Shown in pieces: positions 26,022 through 36,094 of a DNA stretch of 64,000 bases. This stretch comes from RFSX01 sp965248155 (GTDB lineage: Bacteria; Bacteroidota; Bacteroidia; Chitinophagales; Saprospiraceae), in NCBI GenBank assembly GCA_965248155.1, contig CBDFIO010000002.1:496001-560000 (forward strand), given 5' to 3'. The translations under genes and the position numbers were made by a program. A model generated the notes under the pieces. It was given only the letters and a program-made list of their open reading frames with translations. It did not search any database and was not told the DNA's origin. Numbering within the stretch: the stretch's first letter is position 1; each line of letters starts with the position of its first letter.

Positions 26022-27500
26022 ATGAGAATCACAGTTTTACTCTTTGTTGCACTTATCTGCTTGACATCTACAGACTTGTGTGCTCAGTCAGGAAAATATT
26101 CAGAAACCGATATGGAGTATCAGTCTCTTTTCATTGATGCTGAACTTGCTAAGCATCAAGGTAAAACTGAAGTCCAAATTAAGGCCTTAAAAGAAGTTCT
26201 TAAAAGAAATAAATCTGAACATGCCGCTCATTTTCAATTGGCAAGAGCATTCTTCAGTCAGGAAAATTATGAGCAGGCAGAAAAACATATTTTATCTGCT
26301 ATTAAATTCAATAATAATAATGAATGGTATGTTTTGACGGCGGCTGAAATTTATGAATCCTCACTTCAATATGGGAAAGCTGCAGTTCAATACAAACAAC
26401 TCACATTGATAAGTCCAAAAAACCCGGTGAGTTATCATAAGCTATCAATTAATCTTTTAAAAAATGGAAATGTAAAAGAAGCAATAGTTGCTCTTGAAAC
26501 ATTGCAGGATAAAACAGGAATAGATGAAGAAACATCAAAGCGACTGTTTGATATCTATCGAAAAACTGGTAAAAACAATAAAGCTTTGAGTGTACTTCAA
26601 GATCTATCAGATTCTTCCCCAAGCAACACCAGGTACTTAAATAATCTAGCTGGTTTCCTTACAGATCTTGGAAAAGACTCCGAAGCTCAAAAGATATTTC
26701 ATAGAGTCCTTGAATTAGATCCCAATAATGCTCAAGCCAGTCTGGCCTTAGTTAAGAAGTCTACATTGGAATCTGAAGCTGGAGATTATCTGAGTTCTTT
26801 AATTCCAGTGATGGAAAATCAAAATATTCCATTGGATAATAAAATACGGGAATTAATGCCTTTTATATCCTCAATGTCAAAAACCGGATCTACAACAATT
26901 GCGCTTCTGCAGATAAGCGAAAACCTTGTAAACTCTTATCCTTCTGAAGCCAAAGTCTTTGCTGTTCGCGGTGATGTGCTTTTCTATTCTGCTAATTACT
27001 TGGAAGCTGAACGAGCTTATGAAAAATCAATTTCGCTGAACGACAGACAATTTGTGCTTTGGGATCAGTGGATGCTTAATCTTTGGGAACTCGAGAATTA
27101 CAAAAAATTAGAACAAATTTCATTTGATGCAATTGATTTGTTTCCAAATGAAGTTGATGCCTATATCCTTAGAAGTCTTTGTCTTTTCAAATTAAAAGAC
27201 TTTGACCAATCAAAAGATTTTGCAAAAGAGGCAAATTTTATTGCAGCAAACAGTCAACGTTTTCAATCGCCTCTTCAGATTGTAAACCTTTGGTTAGATC
27301 AAGATAAGCTTGATAGTTCTGCACTTCAATCCGCATTATCAAAAATAGATCCTTCCAAGTTCAATAGATCCATATACTTTGAATTGATAGGCGATTTATA
27401 TAAAACGCTAGGTGAAAACGATCGGGCCAAAATTCTATGGGATAAAGCTGTTGAAAGAGGCGCTAATAATCAGAGAATTGATAAAAAATCCGGAGTTTAA
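26022..27500 (+). CDS. Secreted tetratricopeptide repeat protein
   Basis: 492 residues. Residues 1-22 are a signal peptide ending CAQ. Tandem TPR-like units follow, for example AAHFQLARAFFSQENYEQAE, NTRYLNNLAGFLTDLGK with DSEAQKIFHRVLELDPNNAQ, and VFAVRGDVLFYSANYLEAER. It probably acts as a periplasmic or outer-membrane scaffold; the partner is unknown. Its position, in one transcription unit with a DUF4292 lipoprotein and an EnvC-like factor, suggests envelope maintenance. Confidence 0.82.
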   Translation: MRITVLLFVALICLTSTDLCAQSGKYSETDMEYQSLFIDAELAKHQGKTEVQIKALKEVLKRNKSEHAAHFQLARAFFSQENYEQAEKHILSAIKFNNNNEWYVLTAAEIYESSLQYGKAAVQYKQLTLISPKNPVSYHKLSINLLKNGNVKEAIVALETLQDKTGIDEETSKRLFDIYRKTGKNNKALSVLQDLSDSSPSNTRYLNNLAGFLTDLGKDSEAQKIFHRVLELDPNNAQASLALVKKSTLESEAGDYLSSLIPVMENQNIPLDNKIRELMPFISSMSKTGSTTIALLQISENLVNSYPSEAKVFAVRGDVLFYSANYLEAERAYEKSISLNDRQFVLWDQWMLNLWELENYKKLEQISFDAIDLFPNEVDAYILRSLCLFKLKDFDQSKDFAKEANFIAANSQRFQSPLQIVNLWLDQDKLDSSALQSALSKIDPSKFNRSIYFELIGDLYKTLGENDRAKILWDKAVERGANNQRIDKKSGV

Positions 27501-27516
27501 AATCAAAACAACCCTG

Positions 27517-28296
27517 ATGATTTCATCTAAAATCAGCAAGTATTTGATCATTTCCCTCTTAGGATTCGTTATTATTCTGCTTCCATCCTGTAAAACTACC
27601 AGTAAAATAAAGAAAAGCCAGTCTGGAATTACTCATGACTCTATCATTGAGAAGCTATTGAATCCTCCGCTTATCAATTCCTATAAAGCCAAAGCAAAAT
27701 TGACTTATGAAGATAAAAGTGGTTCACAAAAAGCAAATTTATATATCAGATCCATCAAAGACAGCTTGATCTGGATGGCCGTAAAAAAATATAGCACAGA
27801 AGCAGGAAGGGCGCTCATCACAAAAGATTCGATATTCCTGATCAATAGATTAGAAAAAAAATATTATTGCAACGCCATCGAAAATATAGAGTCAGAATAC
27901 GGAATGTATTCTGAATTCAATTATATACAGGATATGATTCATGGCATTCCACCCGAAATAGATAGCAGCAAGGCTTGGGAAGTATATACCAACAAAAATA
28001 AATTGGTGATCAATACAAGCATCAGTGATATCCTTCACAACTTTAGCTATGACTTAAATAGTGGGCTAATTGTTAGTGGTCAATTCAGAAATAATGATAA
28101 TTTGAATGGAACTTGGATCTATGATGATTACAGAATAATTGGTGATCGATTCGAAATTCCATTTTTTAGATATTTTAATTTTCAATTAAATGGAAATGAA
28201 TCTCTAATTTTAAAGCTTGAATTCTCAAATGTTGAGATTGACTTAGAAAATTCTATCCGCTTCGAAATACCTTCTCATTATCAGAAAGTTGAATAA
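27517..28296 (+). CDS. DUF4292 outer-membrane lipoprotein (LolB-like)
   Basis: 259 residues from ATG 27517; the upstream GTG would lie inside the TPR gene. The lipoprotein signal peptide ends at LLPSC. The body matches DUF4292, a Bacteroidota family with a LolA/LolB-like half-barrel (YKAKAKLTYEDKSGSQKANL, SLIWMAVKKYSTEAGRALIT). A role in lipoprotein or lipid handling at the outer membrane is inferred from the fold. It is 16 bases after the TPR gene and overlaps the next start. Confidence 0.8.
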   Translation: MISSKISKYLIISLLGFVIILLPSCKTTSKIKKSQSGITHDSIIEKLLNPPLINSYKAKAKLTYEDKSGSQKANLYIRSIKDSLIWMAVKKYSTEAGRALITKDSIFLINRLEKKYYCNAIENIESEYGMYSEFNYIQDMIHGIPPEIDSSKAWEVYTNKNKLVINTSISDILHNFSYDLNSGLIVSGQFRNNDNLNGTWIYDDYRIIGDRFEIPFFRYFNFQLNGNESLILKLEFSNVEIDLENSIRFEIPSHYQKVE

Positions 28297-29377
28297 ATAT
28301 CTTTTAATACCATTTTTAACAGCTTGCTGCTTAAACGGTAATGCTCAGACTCCTGATTCTCTATTCGAGAATGGGCGCAAACTTGATAATGCTATAACTC
28401 AACTCAGTAATCTTGTTACTACTTCAAATTATAATTCTAAAGTTGCAAAGGCTCAGGTTCAAAATATAGAATCATTATTCGATATCCAGAAAGAAGAATT
28501 TGCACGGCTAAGAAATCAAATTCAGCATGTAAATTCTACGGCAGCAATTATTGATTCAAGTAAACAAGTAGAGGTCGAAAAACTTGAACAGGCATATATC
28601 CAATTTGTAAAACAAAGTTATATCACCAAAATCCAGGATAATCCTAATAAATCAAGAAATGCACAAGTACATTTTAAAGAATATGTAGAAGATAAAGTCC
28701 ATTCATATTTTAAATCGATACAATCAGATAGCATTTTACAAGAAGAAACGATAGACTATGAACAATTAATTAATCAGGAAAGCAATTTGACTGATTCACT
28801 GAGTACTGTGTTTAGCAACATCAAGGATAGAATCAATAAGAAGACTATACCCATATTAGTTAAGAAAGAAAGTCCACCAGTAAGCAATAAGAGAAGAAAA
28901 TTTGATAAGATTAAACAGGCCATTCAAATTGATTTTCAATCCGAGAGTGATGCACCATCATCTATTTCACATTTTGAAAACAAACAAGGATTTCATATTT
29001 GGCCTCTGGAAAATGCTGAACTAGGATTAAGATTTGGAAAACAGCTGGACCCAGAATCAAAGATCAATTTTTACAATAATGGTATCGATCTCACATCAAC
29101 AAATAACAATTTGGCGAAGTCAGTATTTGAAGGAAAGGTGATCAAAAAAATCTATCATTCGGATAATGATAACACGATAATTCTTAAGCATGACAATAAC
29201 TATTATACCGTCTATTCCATGTTGAAATTTTGTCAATTAGAAGAAGGAGAGTTTGTTAATGAATCCGAGATTATCGGAATATTGAATTCCAATTCTAATG
29301 GTATATATAATTTGCATTTCGAACTGTGGCATAAAACCCAGGTTCAAAATCCTTCTCATTGGTTAAAAAACAAATAG
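28289..29377 (+). CDS. EnvC-like murein hydrolase activator (degenerate M23 domain)
   Basis: 362 residues from a TTG that overlaps the DUF4292 stop; there is no nearby ATG, and the TTG gives a proper signal peptide (MNKYLLIPFLTACCLNGNAQ). A long coiled-coil-like region is followed by a C-terminal LytM/M23 domain. The metal ligands are incomplete: the usual HxxxD is NNGID and only the LHFELW His of the last motif remains, so it is likely an activator of an amidase, as EnvC is, and not an enzyme. It acts in the periplasm during cell division. Two bases separate it from hflX. Confidence 0.82.
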   Translation: MNKYLLIPFLTACCLNGNAQTPDSLFENGRKLDNAITQLSNLVTTSNYNSKVAKAQVQNIESLFDIQKEEFARLRNQIQHVNSTAAIIDSSKQVEVEKLEQAYIQFVKQSYITKIQDNPNKSRNAQVHFKEYVEDKVHSYFKSIQSDSILQEETIDYEQLINQESNLTDSLSTVFSNIKDRINKKTIPILVKKESPPVSNKRRKFDKIKQAIQIDFQSESDAPSSISHFENKQGFHIWPLENAELGLRFGKQLDPESKINFYNNGIDLTSTNNNLAKSVFEGKVIKKIYHSDNDNTIILKHDNNYYTVYSMLKFCQLEEGEFVNESEIIGILNSNSNGIYNLHFELWHKTQVQNPSHWLKNK

Positions 29378-29379
29378 CT

Positions 29380-30591
29380 ATGTCGGATCAGTGGAAAATA
29401 GGTAAAGAAAAAACTAAGGGCTTAAGAAAGAAGGTAGAAAACGCCATTTTGGTAGGCGTTATAACCAAGGAGCAAACAGAAGAGCAAGTCAAAGAGTATC
29501 TCGATGAATTGGAATTTCTTGCTGAAACAGCTGGTGCCAAAACAATTAGAAGATTTGTTCAAAAATTAAAACATCCGGATATCCGAACTTTTGTAGGTAA
29601 GGGAAAATTGGAAGAAATCTTTGATTACGTAGAGACCCACAATATCGATCTTGTCATTTTTGATGATGATCTCACTGGAAAGCAGACCAACATCCTGGAA
29701 GAAAAACTGAAGCGGAAAATTGTAGACAGGAGTACACTTATCCTGGACATTTTTGCAAGTCGCGCTCAGACAGCACAGGCTAAAACACAAGTGGAACTGG
29801 CTCAGATGCAATACCTATTACCACGTCTTAGAGGATTGTGGACCCACTTAGAGCGTCAAAGAGGGGGAATTGGAATGCGTGGACCTGGGGAACAAGAAAT
29901 TGAAACGGATAGAAGGATCGTAAGAGATAAAATTTCTTTACTAAAAAAGAAACTGGAAAAAATAGATCTCCAAAATCAAACACAAAGAAAAAACCGTGGA
30001 GAATTGATAAGGGTTTCTTTAGTCGGATATACAAATGTTGGAAAATCTACACTGATGAACTTATTGAGTAAATCGGAAGTCTTCGCTGAAAACAAATTGT
30101 TTGCCACATTGGATACCACCGTTCGAAAAGTTGTATTTGGAACAATGCCTTTTTTACTATCCGACACAGTTGGTTTTATTAGAAAACTACCACATCACCT
30201 AATAGAAAGTTTTAAATCTACACTTGATGAAGTTAGAGAGAGTGACATTTTAATTCATGTTATAGATTTCGCTCATCCCCAATTTGAAGAGCATATTAAA
30301 ACAGTAAATACAACACTCAAAGATTTAGAGTGTATTGAAAAACCAACCTTAATGGTTTTTAATAAACTTGATTTGTACCGGCTCAGATATTTTGATAAAT
30401 TATTAGAAGAAAAAGTCAAGTCTGATATTCTAAAAGACATAAAGGATACCATGAAAAACAACTATGACCATGACAATGCCTTCATTTCAGCAAAACACAA
30501 AGAAAACTTATCAGAATTACGAAGTAAGATTGAAGTCCTCGTTAAGAAATTTTATGAAATCCGGTATCCCTACCAGATAAAAAGATGGTAA
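29380..30591 (+). CDS. hflX: GTPase HflX
   Basis: 403 residues from ATG 29380. The HflX N-terminal domain (TFVGKGKLEEI, FDDDLTGKQTNILEE, DRSTLILDIFASRAQT) is followed by the characteristic GIGMRGPGEQEIETDRR and a G domain with G1 GYTNVGKST, DTVGFIRKLP and NKLD. HflX binds the large ribosomal subunit and rescues or splits stalled ribosomes. It is the last gene of the pyk unit, and its stop abuts that of bamA on the other strand. Confidence 0.95.
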   Translation: MSDQWKIGKEKTKGLRKKVENAILVGVITKEQTEEQVKEYLDELEFLAETAGAKTIRRFVQKLKHPDIRTFVGKGKLEEIFDYVETHNIDLVIFDDDLTGKQTNILEEKLKRKIVDRSTLILDIFASRAQTAQAKTQVELAQMQYLLPRLRGLWTHLERQRGGIGMRGPGEQEIETDRRIVRDKISLLKKKLEKIDLQNQTQRKNRGELIRVSLVGYTNVGKSTLMNLLSKSEVFAENKLFATLDTTVRKVVFGTMPFLLSDTVGFIRKLPHHLIESFKSTLDEVRESDILIHVIDFAHPQFEEHIKTVNTTLKDLECIEKPTLMVFNKLDLYRLRYFDKLLEEKVKSDILKDIKDTMKNNYDHDNAFISAKHKENLSELRSKIEVLVKKFYEIRYPYQIKRW

Positions 30592-33192
30592 TTATTCAGG
30601 TTCGAATCCAAGAATGATATTAAACTGTCCAAAATTTGAAGTTTTATCAAAGCCAAAACCATAATCAAATCCTAATAATCCAAACATCGGAAGGAATACT
30701 CTCATTCCAAACCCTGCAGATCTGTTTAACTCAAATGGGTTAAAGTCTTTAAAACTTGCCCATGAGTTACCTCCTTGTACGAAGGTATGCACATAAATTG
30801 AGGAGTTAGGATTCAAGGAAAGTGGATATCTTAATTCTATTGTGAATTTATCAAAAACAGCTGCTCCTCCCCTACTGTTTTGTGGAAGATGCTCGGTTCC
30901 ATAACCTCTCAGTGAAATGATATCTTTTCCTGTAATTCCAACACTCTGATTGGATAATCCATCACCACCAAGTTCAAATCGTTCAAACGGAGCTATTCCT
31001 ATATCACTATTATAAGCTCCTAAAAATCCTAATTTAATATTGGTTGAGAGTACAAGCTTGTCTACGATATTATAATACCATTCTGCATTAAAACGCCATT
31101 TATGATATTCGAGCCATTCATATTTATTGGCATTCTCACTTGTCTGAATCAAATTTCGCTCTTCAGCAGGTGTCAACGGATTTCCAGGCCCCCTTTCTCT
31201 ATTGGCATCATTGATCAATATAAGTCTTTCTCCTTCATCCAACACCCAATAATCATCACTTCTGAACAGGGAATAAGGGGGTGTCATTTGGATTGATAAT
31301 GAAATCCTTGATCCTCTCCTTGGAAAAATAGGGTCTGCTACAGAACTACGGGAAAAGACCTGATTAATACTGAAATTTTTGAAATTTCCATTATCGATAT
31401 TGATTAATTCTCCATTGTCTAATTCAACAAAAAATTGCCCAAAGCGATAATCTTCAAGTTTTATAGATTCAACGGTTAAAGTTGTACTTGTCGAAAAGAA
31501 ATCATCCGGCCATTTGAGTTGTGAACCAAGACCTATAAATCCTCTAGTGATATTTAGAGAGCCTTGAGCAAACAATTCTCTGTCAAAAGCAGAATGAACG
31601 GCTCCTACAGTAAGAGAAGTTGGTTTCTTTCCTCCTAGCCATGGCTCAGTAAAGGAAAAATTATACGATCTGAAAAATCTACTGTTACTCTGTGCTCTTA
31701 ATGACAATTTCTGGCCATCCCCTTGTGGTAAGGGACTCCATGTTGATTTATCCTTTATGTTCGCAAGAGAAAAATTATTGAATGTTACTCCAAGCGTTCC
31801 AATAAGACCACTTGTCTGACCACCATAACCCGCAGACAATTCTAACTGATCTGAAGGTCTTTCTTCTACTCCATAAACAATATCAACTGTTCCATTCTGT
31901 TGGTCTACGGGAGTTTGTATGTCTAAGTTTTCAGGATTGAAATATCCTAAATTGATAATTGACCTTTGTGATCTTATAATATCGGAACGACTGAATTTAT
32001 TTCCTGGTTTCGTTCTTAATTCTCTTCTGACAACATGCTCGTGCGTACGATCATTTCCCTTTATTTCAACATTTGCTATTGTGGCCTGAGCACCTTCATA
32101 GATCTGCATTTGCATGTCTATTGAATCACCAACAATCGCTACTTCCACAGGATCTACGCTAAAAAACAGATACCCATCATCCAGATACAATGAAGATACA
32201 TCTCTTCCATCCATGCTGAAGGATAATCGTCTCTCCAAAAGTTCTGGATTGTAGACGTCACCTTGATTGATGCCTAAAACAGTGCTTAGATAGTCTGAGT
32301 TATATTTTGAATTCCCTTTCCAATTAATATTTCTGAAAAAATACCGGTTACCTTCCTCAATATGAAGTTCTAATTGGAGTTCACCGTTATAGTCTCTATA
32401 TAAAGTATCGAATGTAATTATTGCATCACGATATCCATTCGAATGATAAAAATCAGTTATGTTTTTCTTATCATCTTTATAATCACTTTTCACAAATTTT
32501 GACTTTTTAAGTAATGTCGCTTTCTGCTTCGTATTCTTCATTTTCTTCTTCAGCTTATTATCGCTGATTTGGACATTACCAATAATATTGATATTGGCGA
32601 TTTTTACTCTTTCCTTTTTATCAATATTAAAAACCAATCTTACGGCATTCTCCTTTAGGTCATCTTCTAACTCTTCAATTTCAATTTGCGTGTCGAAAAA
32701 GCCTTTTTCAACGTAAAATTCCTTGAGTTTGACTTCAGCTAGATTTTTGATGTCTTCTGTGACAATGGATCCTTTCTTAATTACATTATCGATGATTTCT
32801 GTAAGATCGCTATGCTTGTTTTTATTTTCACCCTGTATGCTGTATCTGGAAAGCGTAGGTCTGTCTTTTAAAATTATTTCAAGGAAAATTAAATCATCTT
32901 CTATTTTTTCCTGAATAATTTGAACGTCTTCGAAAAGTTGCAATCTCCAAAGGGCTTTGATCGCTTTTGGAATATCATCACCAGGAATGGTAATTTCTTT
33001 TCCTTCTCTTAGACTTGCAATGGATTTAATAGCATTTCTATCCCTGCTTTCTGCTCCGGTAATGGTGATTTTTGCTATGTTAAAAGTTCTCTTCTCTGCA
33101 TAATCATAGGTATCCAAAACACCTTCTTCCTGGGCATAGCTGGTTATTGACAGGACAAAACAAACAAAAAGGGACAGGGTAAATTTTCTCAT
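30592..33192 (-). CDS. bamA: Outer membrane protein assembly factor BamA
   Basis: 866 residues. A signal peptide ends SYAQ. POTRA domains span about residues 35-420 (for example FNIAKITITGAESRDR, ANINIIGNVQISDN, ATIANVEIKGNDRTHEHVVR). An Omp85 beta barrel follows to the end, with the conserved substrate-binding R-G-Y region (ISLRGYGTEHL) and a C-terminal aromatic strand. It folds beta-barrel proteins into the outer membrane. It lies downstream of uppS, as is usual in this phylum. The stop codon directly abuts that of hflX with no terminator between. Confidence 0.95.
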   Translation of the reverse strand: MRKFTLSLFVCFVLSITSYAQEEGVLDTYDYAEKRTFNIAKITITGAESRDRNAIKSIASLREGKEITIPGDDIPKAIKALWRLQLFEDVQIIQEKIEDDLIFLEIILKDRPTLSRYSIQGENKNKHSDLTEIIDNVIKKGSIVTEDIKNLAEVKLKEFYVEKGFFDTQIEIEELEDDLKENAVRLVFNIDKKERVKIANINIIGNVQISDNKLKKKMKNTKQKATLLKKSKFVKSDYKDDKKNITDFYHSNGYRDAIITFDTLYRDYNGELQLELHIEEGNRYFFRNINWKGNSKYNSDYLSTVLGINQGDVYNPELLERRLSFSMDGRDVSSLYLDDGYLFFSVDPVEVAIVGDSIDMQMQIYEGAQATIANVEIKGNDRTHEHVVRRELRTKPGNKFSRSDIIRSQRSIINLGYFNPENLDIQTPVDQQNGTVDIVYGVEERPSDQLELSAGYGGQTSGLIGTLGVTFNNFSLANIKDKSTWSPLPQGDGQKLSLRAQSNSRFFRSYNFSFTEPWLGGKKPTSLTVGAVHSAFDRELFAQGSLNITRGFIGLGSQLKWPDDFFSTSTTLTVESIKLEDYRFGQFFVELDNGELINIDNGNFKNFSINQVFSRSSVADPIFPRRGSRISLSIQMTPPYSLFRSDDYWVLDEGERLILINDANRERGPGNPLTPAEERNLIQTSENANKYEWLEYHKWRFNAEWYYNIVDKLVLSTNIKLGFLGAYNSDIGIAPFERFELGGDGLSNQSVGITGKDIISLRGYGTEHLPQNSRGGAAVFDKFTIELRYPLSLNPNSSIYVHTFVQGGNSWASFKDFNPFELNRSAGFGMRVFLPMFGLLGFDYGFGFDKTSNFGQFNIILGFEPE

Positions 33193-33315
33193 CTAAGCAA
33201 TAAATCTTTGTAAAGGAATGCAAACGTACTCACTTTATTCTTTCTTTCTCAATGGTTTAACGAATCTTTAATTAAATCGGTATGAATTTTTTGCTCTCGC
33301 AGGTTGCTTTGTCTT

Positions 33316-34062
33316 CTATGAGCTTAGTTGTTCCGAGGTTTTTCCAAACCGTCTTTCCCGGTTTTGAAAGTTGATAATTGCTTCGAATAGGTGGTTTTTT
33401 CGAAAGTCTGGCCAAAAAATGTCAGTAAAATAGAGCTCTGCATAAGCAATTTGCCAGAGCAAGTAATTGCTTATTCGATATTCTCCACTTGTTCTTATTA
33501 ACATTTCCGGATCAGGTATATCATGTGTTTTAAGATAATTTTCAAATAATTTATCATCAATATCTTTTTCATCAATTTCTCCGGATTTAATATCTTTTAC
33601 TAATGATTTGACCGCTTCTGTGATCTCCCATCTTGAACTATAGTTAAGCGCGAGGGTCAATACCATTCTTTTATTATTCTTGGTTTTCTCCATCCCTTCG
33701 ATAAGGGCATTATATGTTTTTGCAGGAAGGCTGTGTAAATCACCAACTGCAGATAATCTGATATCATTTTCGTTCAATGTGCTAATTTCATTCCTTACTG
33801 TTTCTATAAGTAAGTGCATAAGTGCATTGATTTCTAATTTTGGTCGGTTCCAATTTTCGGTTGAAAAGGCGTAAAGTGTTAAGTATTGGATTCCAATTTC
33901 TGCAGCCGCTTCGGAAATTTCTCTAACAGCCTTGATTCCATTTTTATGACCAAAAACACGAGGCTTGCCATGCTTCTTTGCCCATCGGCCATTACCATCC
34001 ATTATCACCGCTATGTGCTTGGGTAATTTCTCTAAATCAATTTTGCTTTTTAATTCCAGCAT
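33316..34062 (-). CDS. uppS: Undecaprenyl diphosphate synthase (isoprenyl transferase)
   Basis: 248 residues. The catalytic Asp is in AVIMDGNGRWAKKHG, and the downstream signature motifs TLYAFSTENWNRP, LALNYSSRWEI and DPEMLIRTSGEYRISNYLLW are all present, followed by FWPDF. It condenses isopentenyl diphosphate onto farnesyl diphosphate to make the C55 lipid carrier for cell wall and glycan export. It forms an operon with bamA and is divergent from the lipoprotein gene. Confidence 0.96.
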   Translation of the reverse strand: MLELKSKIDLEKLPKHIAVIMDGNGRWAKKHGKPRVFGHKNGIKAVREISEAAAEIGIQYLTLYAFSTENWNRPKLEINALMHLLIETVRNEISTLNENDIRLSAVGDLHSLPAKTYNALIEGMEKTKNNKRMVLTLALNYSSRWEITEAVKSLVKDIKSGEIDEKDIDDKLFENYLKTHDIPDPEMLIRTSGEYRISNYLLWQIAYAELYFTDIFWPDFRKNHLFEAIINFQNRERRFGKTSEQLSS

Positions 34063-34157
34063 ATAAAAAAAAGCCTAGGTTTGTAAGAGTTTCAAAAAGC
34101 CCAGTTTATTTTCTATTAAATTTAACAAAAGTAAATCTCCTAAAATATATATACAAT

Positions 34158-34664
34158 ATGACCTTTAAAATGCATAATTTTTTAAGCTTCTTAATAGTTC
34201 TTTTATTATTCAGTTCTTGTGGACAGGATCCATGTCAGACAAAAGACCAATTCTTAGACAGCTTTAAGTCATTTATTGAAGAATTTGAACAGGAGGGTTC
34301 AGAACTTAAAGAAGCATCTAAAAATGAATTCGAAACTCGATATGAGAATATTGTCAATAATTGTTATAAAAAATTCAGTGAAGAATTAAGCATCGAGGAA
34401 AAACAAGATTTCTGGGAAGCATCTTTAGGATTTTATCTGGAGATATATGAAGGGAAAATGTCAGAACTCCTGTCGGATGCAGATTCAGATCCTTTCAAAA
34501 AATATGTTAAGGATGAGGTGCTCAGTGTCATCCAAACATCAGGTATTGACTATCTGAATTCTTTGGCTGAACTTTTAGATAATGAGCTTCCAGTAATTTT
34601 AGGAAGTTTGTTGGGTGATTTAGGTAAAATGGGCCAAGAGTTATTCAAGATTTTCGAGAACTAA
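34158..34664 (+). CDS. Small lipoprotein of unknown function
   Basis: 168 residues from ATG 34158; the open frame upstream overlaps uppS and is not used. The signal peptide ends in a lipobox (LLFSSCGQD). The remainder is acidic and helical (FKSFIEEFEQEGSELKEASK, ELSIEEKQDFWEASLGFYLE). I do not recognise the family with certainty. It is ten bases before the transferase gene and probably cotranscribed. Confidence 0.72.
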   Translation: MTFKMHNFLSFLIVLLLFSSCGQDPCQTKDQFLDSFKSFIEEFEQEGSELKEASKNEFETRYENIVNNCYKKFSEELSIEEKQDFWEASLGFYLEIYEGKMSELLSDADSDPFKKYVKDEVLSVIQTSGIDYLNSLAELLDNELPVILGSLLGDLGKMGQELFKIFEN

Positions 34665-34673
34665 TCTTATTCT

Positions 34674-35735
34674 ATGTATGACATTATCCTGGCATTTATT
34701 ACTGCCTTTCTGATGACTTTTTTCGCAATACCTTCTATTATAAGTGTTGCAAGAAAAAAGCAATTGGTAGACATTCCGGATGAGCGGAGAGCCCATCAGG
34801 TCAGTACTCCTTCATTGGGGGGGATAGGAATATTTGCCGGTAGTATTTTCTCAATTATCTTATGGACCCCCTTTCATTACTTTGGGGACTTACAATATAT
34901 CTTATGCGCTTTTATAATTGTCTTTTTAATAGGAGCAAAAGATGATATCGACCCGATTGCTCCTTGGAAAAAATTGATAGGACAAATATTCGCCGCTTCA
35001 ATTCTTATCTTCTTTTCCAAAATTAGACTAACCAGTTTCTACGGATTATTTGGTATTACCGAAGTTCCTTTTTGGTTAAGCGTTCTCGTTACTTTATTTA
35101 CTATCGTAATAATTATAAATGCCTTTAATCTCATCGATGGTATTAATGGACTATCAGGATGTATAGGCATTCTTATGTCAATTACATTCGGGACTTGGTT
35201 TTTTCTTGTTGATAGAATGGAATTGGCCTCTGTTTCTTTTGCATTGGCCGGATCTGTAGTCGCATTTTTATATTATAATATTACTCCTGCCAAAATATTT
35301 ATGGGAGACACGGGATCACTTTTATTGGGTCTGGTTGCAAGCATACTTGCAATAAATTTTATAGAACATCATCAGATATTATATGATTCAAAATATGCCT
35401 TTAGAGCTCCACCCGCTGTAGCAGTTGGTATACTCATAATTCCTTTATTTGATACACTCAGAGTATTTCTTTCAAGGATGTTCAAAGGAAAGTCTCCATT
35501 TAAACCGGATAAAAACCATATTCATCATTTGTTATTAAATGCTGGATTATCCCATATGCAAGCTACATTCACATTGCTTGTTGTCAATATCCTTTTAATA
35601 ATAGTCGCATTCTATTTCCAATTTCTTGGCACCCTGCTTTTATTATTACTCCTTGTAGGTCTTGCTTCGCTGATGAGCTTTTTCCTTTACTATTTCTTAT
35701 CTCTCAAAACGCCCAAAAAATTGAGAACTTCATGA
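34674..35735 (+). CDS. MraY/WecA-family undecaprenyl-phosphate sugar-1-phosphate transferase
   Basis: 353 residues with about ten membrane segments. Family motifs are PDERRAHQVSTPSLGGIGIF, GAKDDIDPIAPW (Asp-rich motif), NAFNLIDGINGLSG, MGDTGSLLLGL and the C-terminal HIHHLLLNAG, which is typical of the WecA/TagO branch and not of MraY. It transfers a HexNAc-1-phosphate from UDP to undecaprenyl phosphate on the cytoplasmic face, starting O-antigen, exopolysaccharide or teichoic-like glycans. It overlaps crcB by four bases (ATGA). Confidence 0.9.
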   Translation: MYDIILAFITAFLMTFFAIPSIISVARKKQLVDIPDERRAHQVSTPSLGGIGIFAGSIFSIILWTPFHYFGDLQYILCAFIIVFLIGAKDDIDPIAPWKKLIGQIFAASILIFFSKIRLTSFYGLFGITEVPFWLSVLVTLFTIVIIINAFNLIDGINGLSGCIGILMSITFGTWFFLVDRMELASVSFALAGSVVAFLYYNITPAKIFMGDTGSLLLGLVASILAINFIEHHQILYDSKYAFRAPPAVAVGILIIPLFDTLRVFLSRMFKGKSPFKPDKNHIHHLLLNAGLSHMQATFTLLVVNILLIIVAFYFQFLGTLLLLLLLVGLASLMSFFLYYFLSLKTPKKLRTS

Positions 35736-36094
35736 GCTTTGTTTATGTCTTTATTGGAGGTGGATTTGGTGCAATAGCGAGATATGGTCTTTCCAAATTG
35801 ATTCCTGATTCCAGCCAGGGATTTCCGAGTGCTACCTTTCTGACCAATCTTATAAGTTGCATCTTCCTGGGTTACCTTCTAGCCTTATTAATGAATAAAA
35901 ATCTGGATACCAGATATCAATTGCTATTAATGACTGGATTCTGTGGAGGATTTAGCACCTTTTCTACTTTTACTGCTGAAACTTTCCGCTTGATTCAGGG
36001 TCAAAATTCAATATTGCCCATTATTTATATCCTATCAAGTATTATCCTCTGTCTTGCTGGATTATGGATTGGAATAAAAATCGCCTCCATTTGA
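35732..36094 (+). CDS. crcB: Fluoride ion channel CrcB/Fluc
   Basis: 120 residues and four membrane segments, the length of a Fluc subunit that works as a dual-topology dimer. GGGFGAIARYGLSK at the N-terminus and TGFCGGFSTFSTFT, with the phenylalanine box, identify the family. It exports cytoplasmic fluoride. It is translationally coupled to the upstream transferase, and I see no fluoride riboswitch, so expression is likely constitutive with its operon. Confidence 0.95.
   Translation: MSFVYVFIGGGFGAIARYGLSKLIPDSSQGFPSATFLTNLISCIFLGYLLALLMNKNLDTRYQLLLMTGFCGGFSTFSTFTAETFRLIQGQNSILPIIYILSSIILCLAGLWIGIKIASI

Noticed and set aside
30596..30625. GGTTCGAATCC-like T-loop motif
   Set aside because: It lies in the 3' coding end of bamA and no acceptor stem or anticodon arm can be built around it, so it is not a tRNA.
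33978..34157. N-terminal extension of the small lipoprotein into uppS
   Set aside because: The extension overlaps uppS on the other strand and lacks a signal peptide; the ATG at 34158 gives a perfect lipoprotein signal.
35600..35740. Fluoride riboswitch upstream of crcB
   Set aside because: The crcB start overlaps the preceding gene by four bases and I see no riboswitch-like leader.
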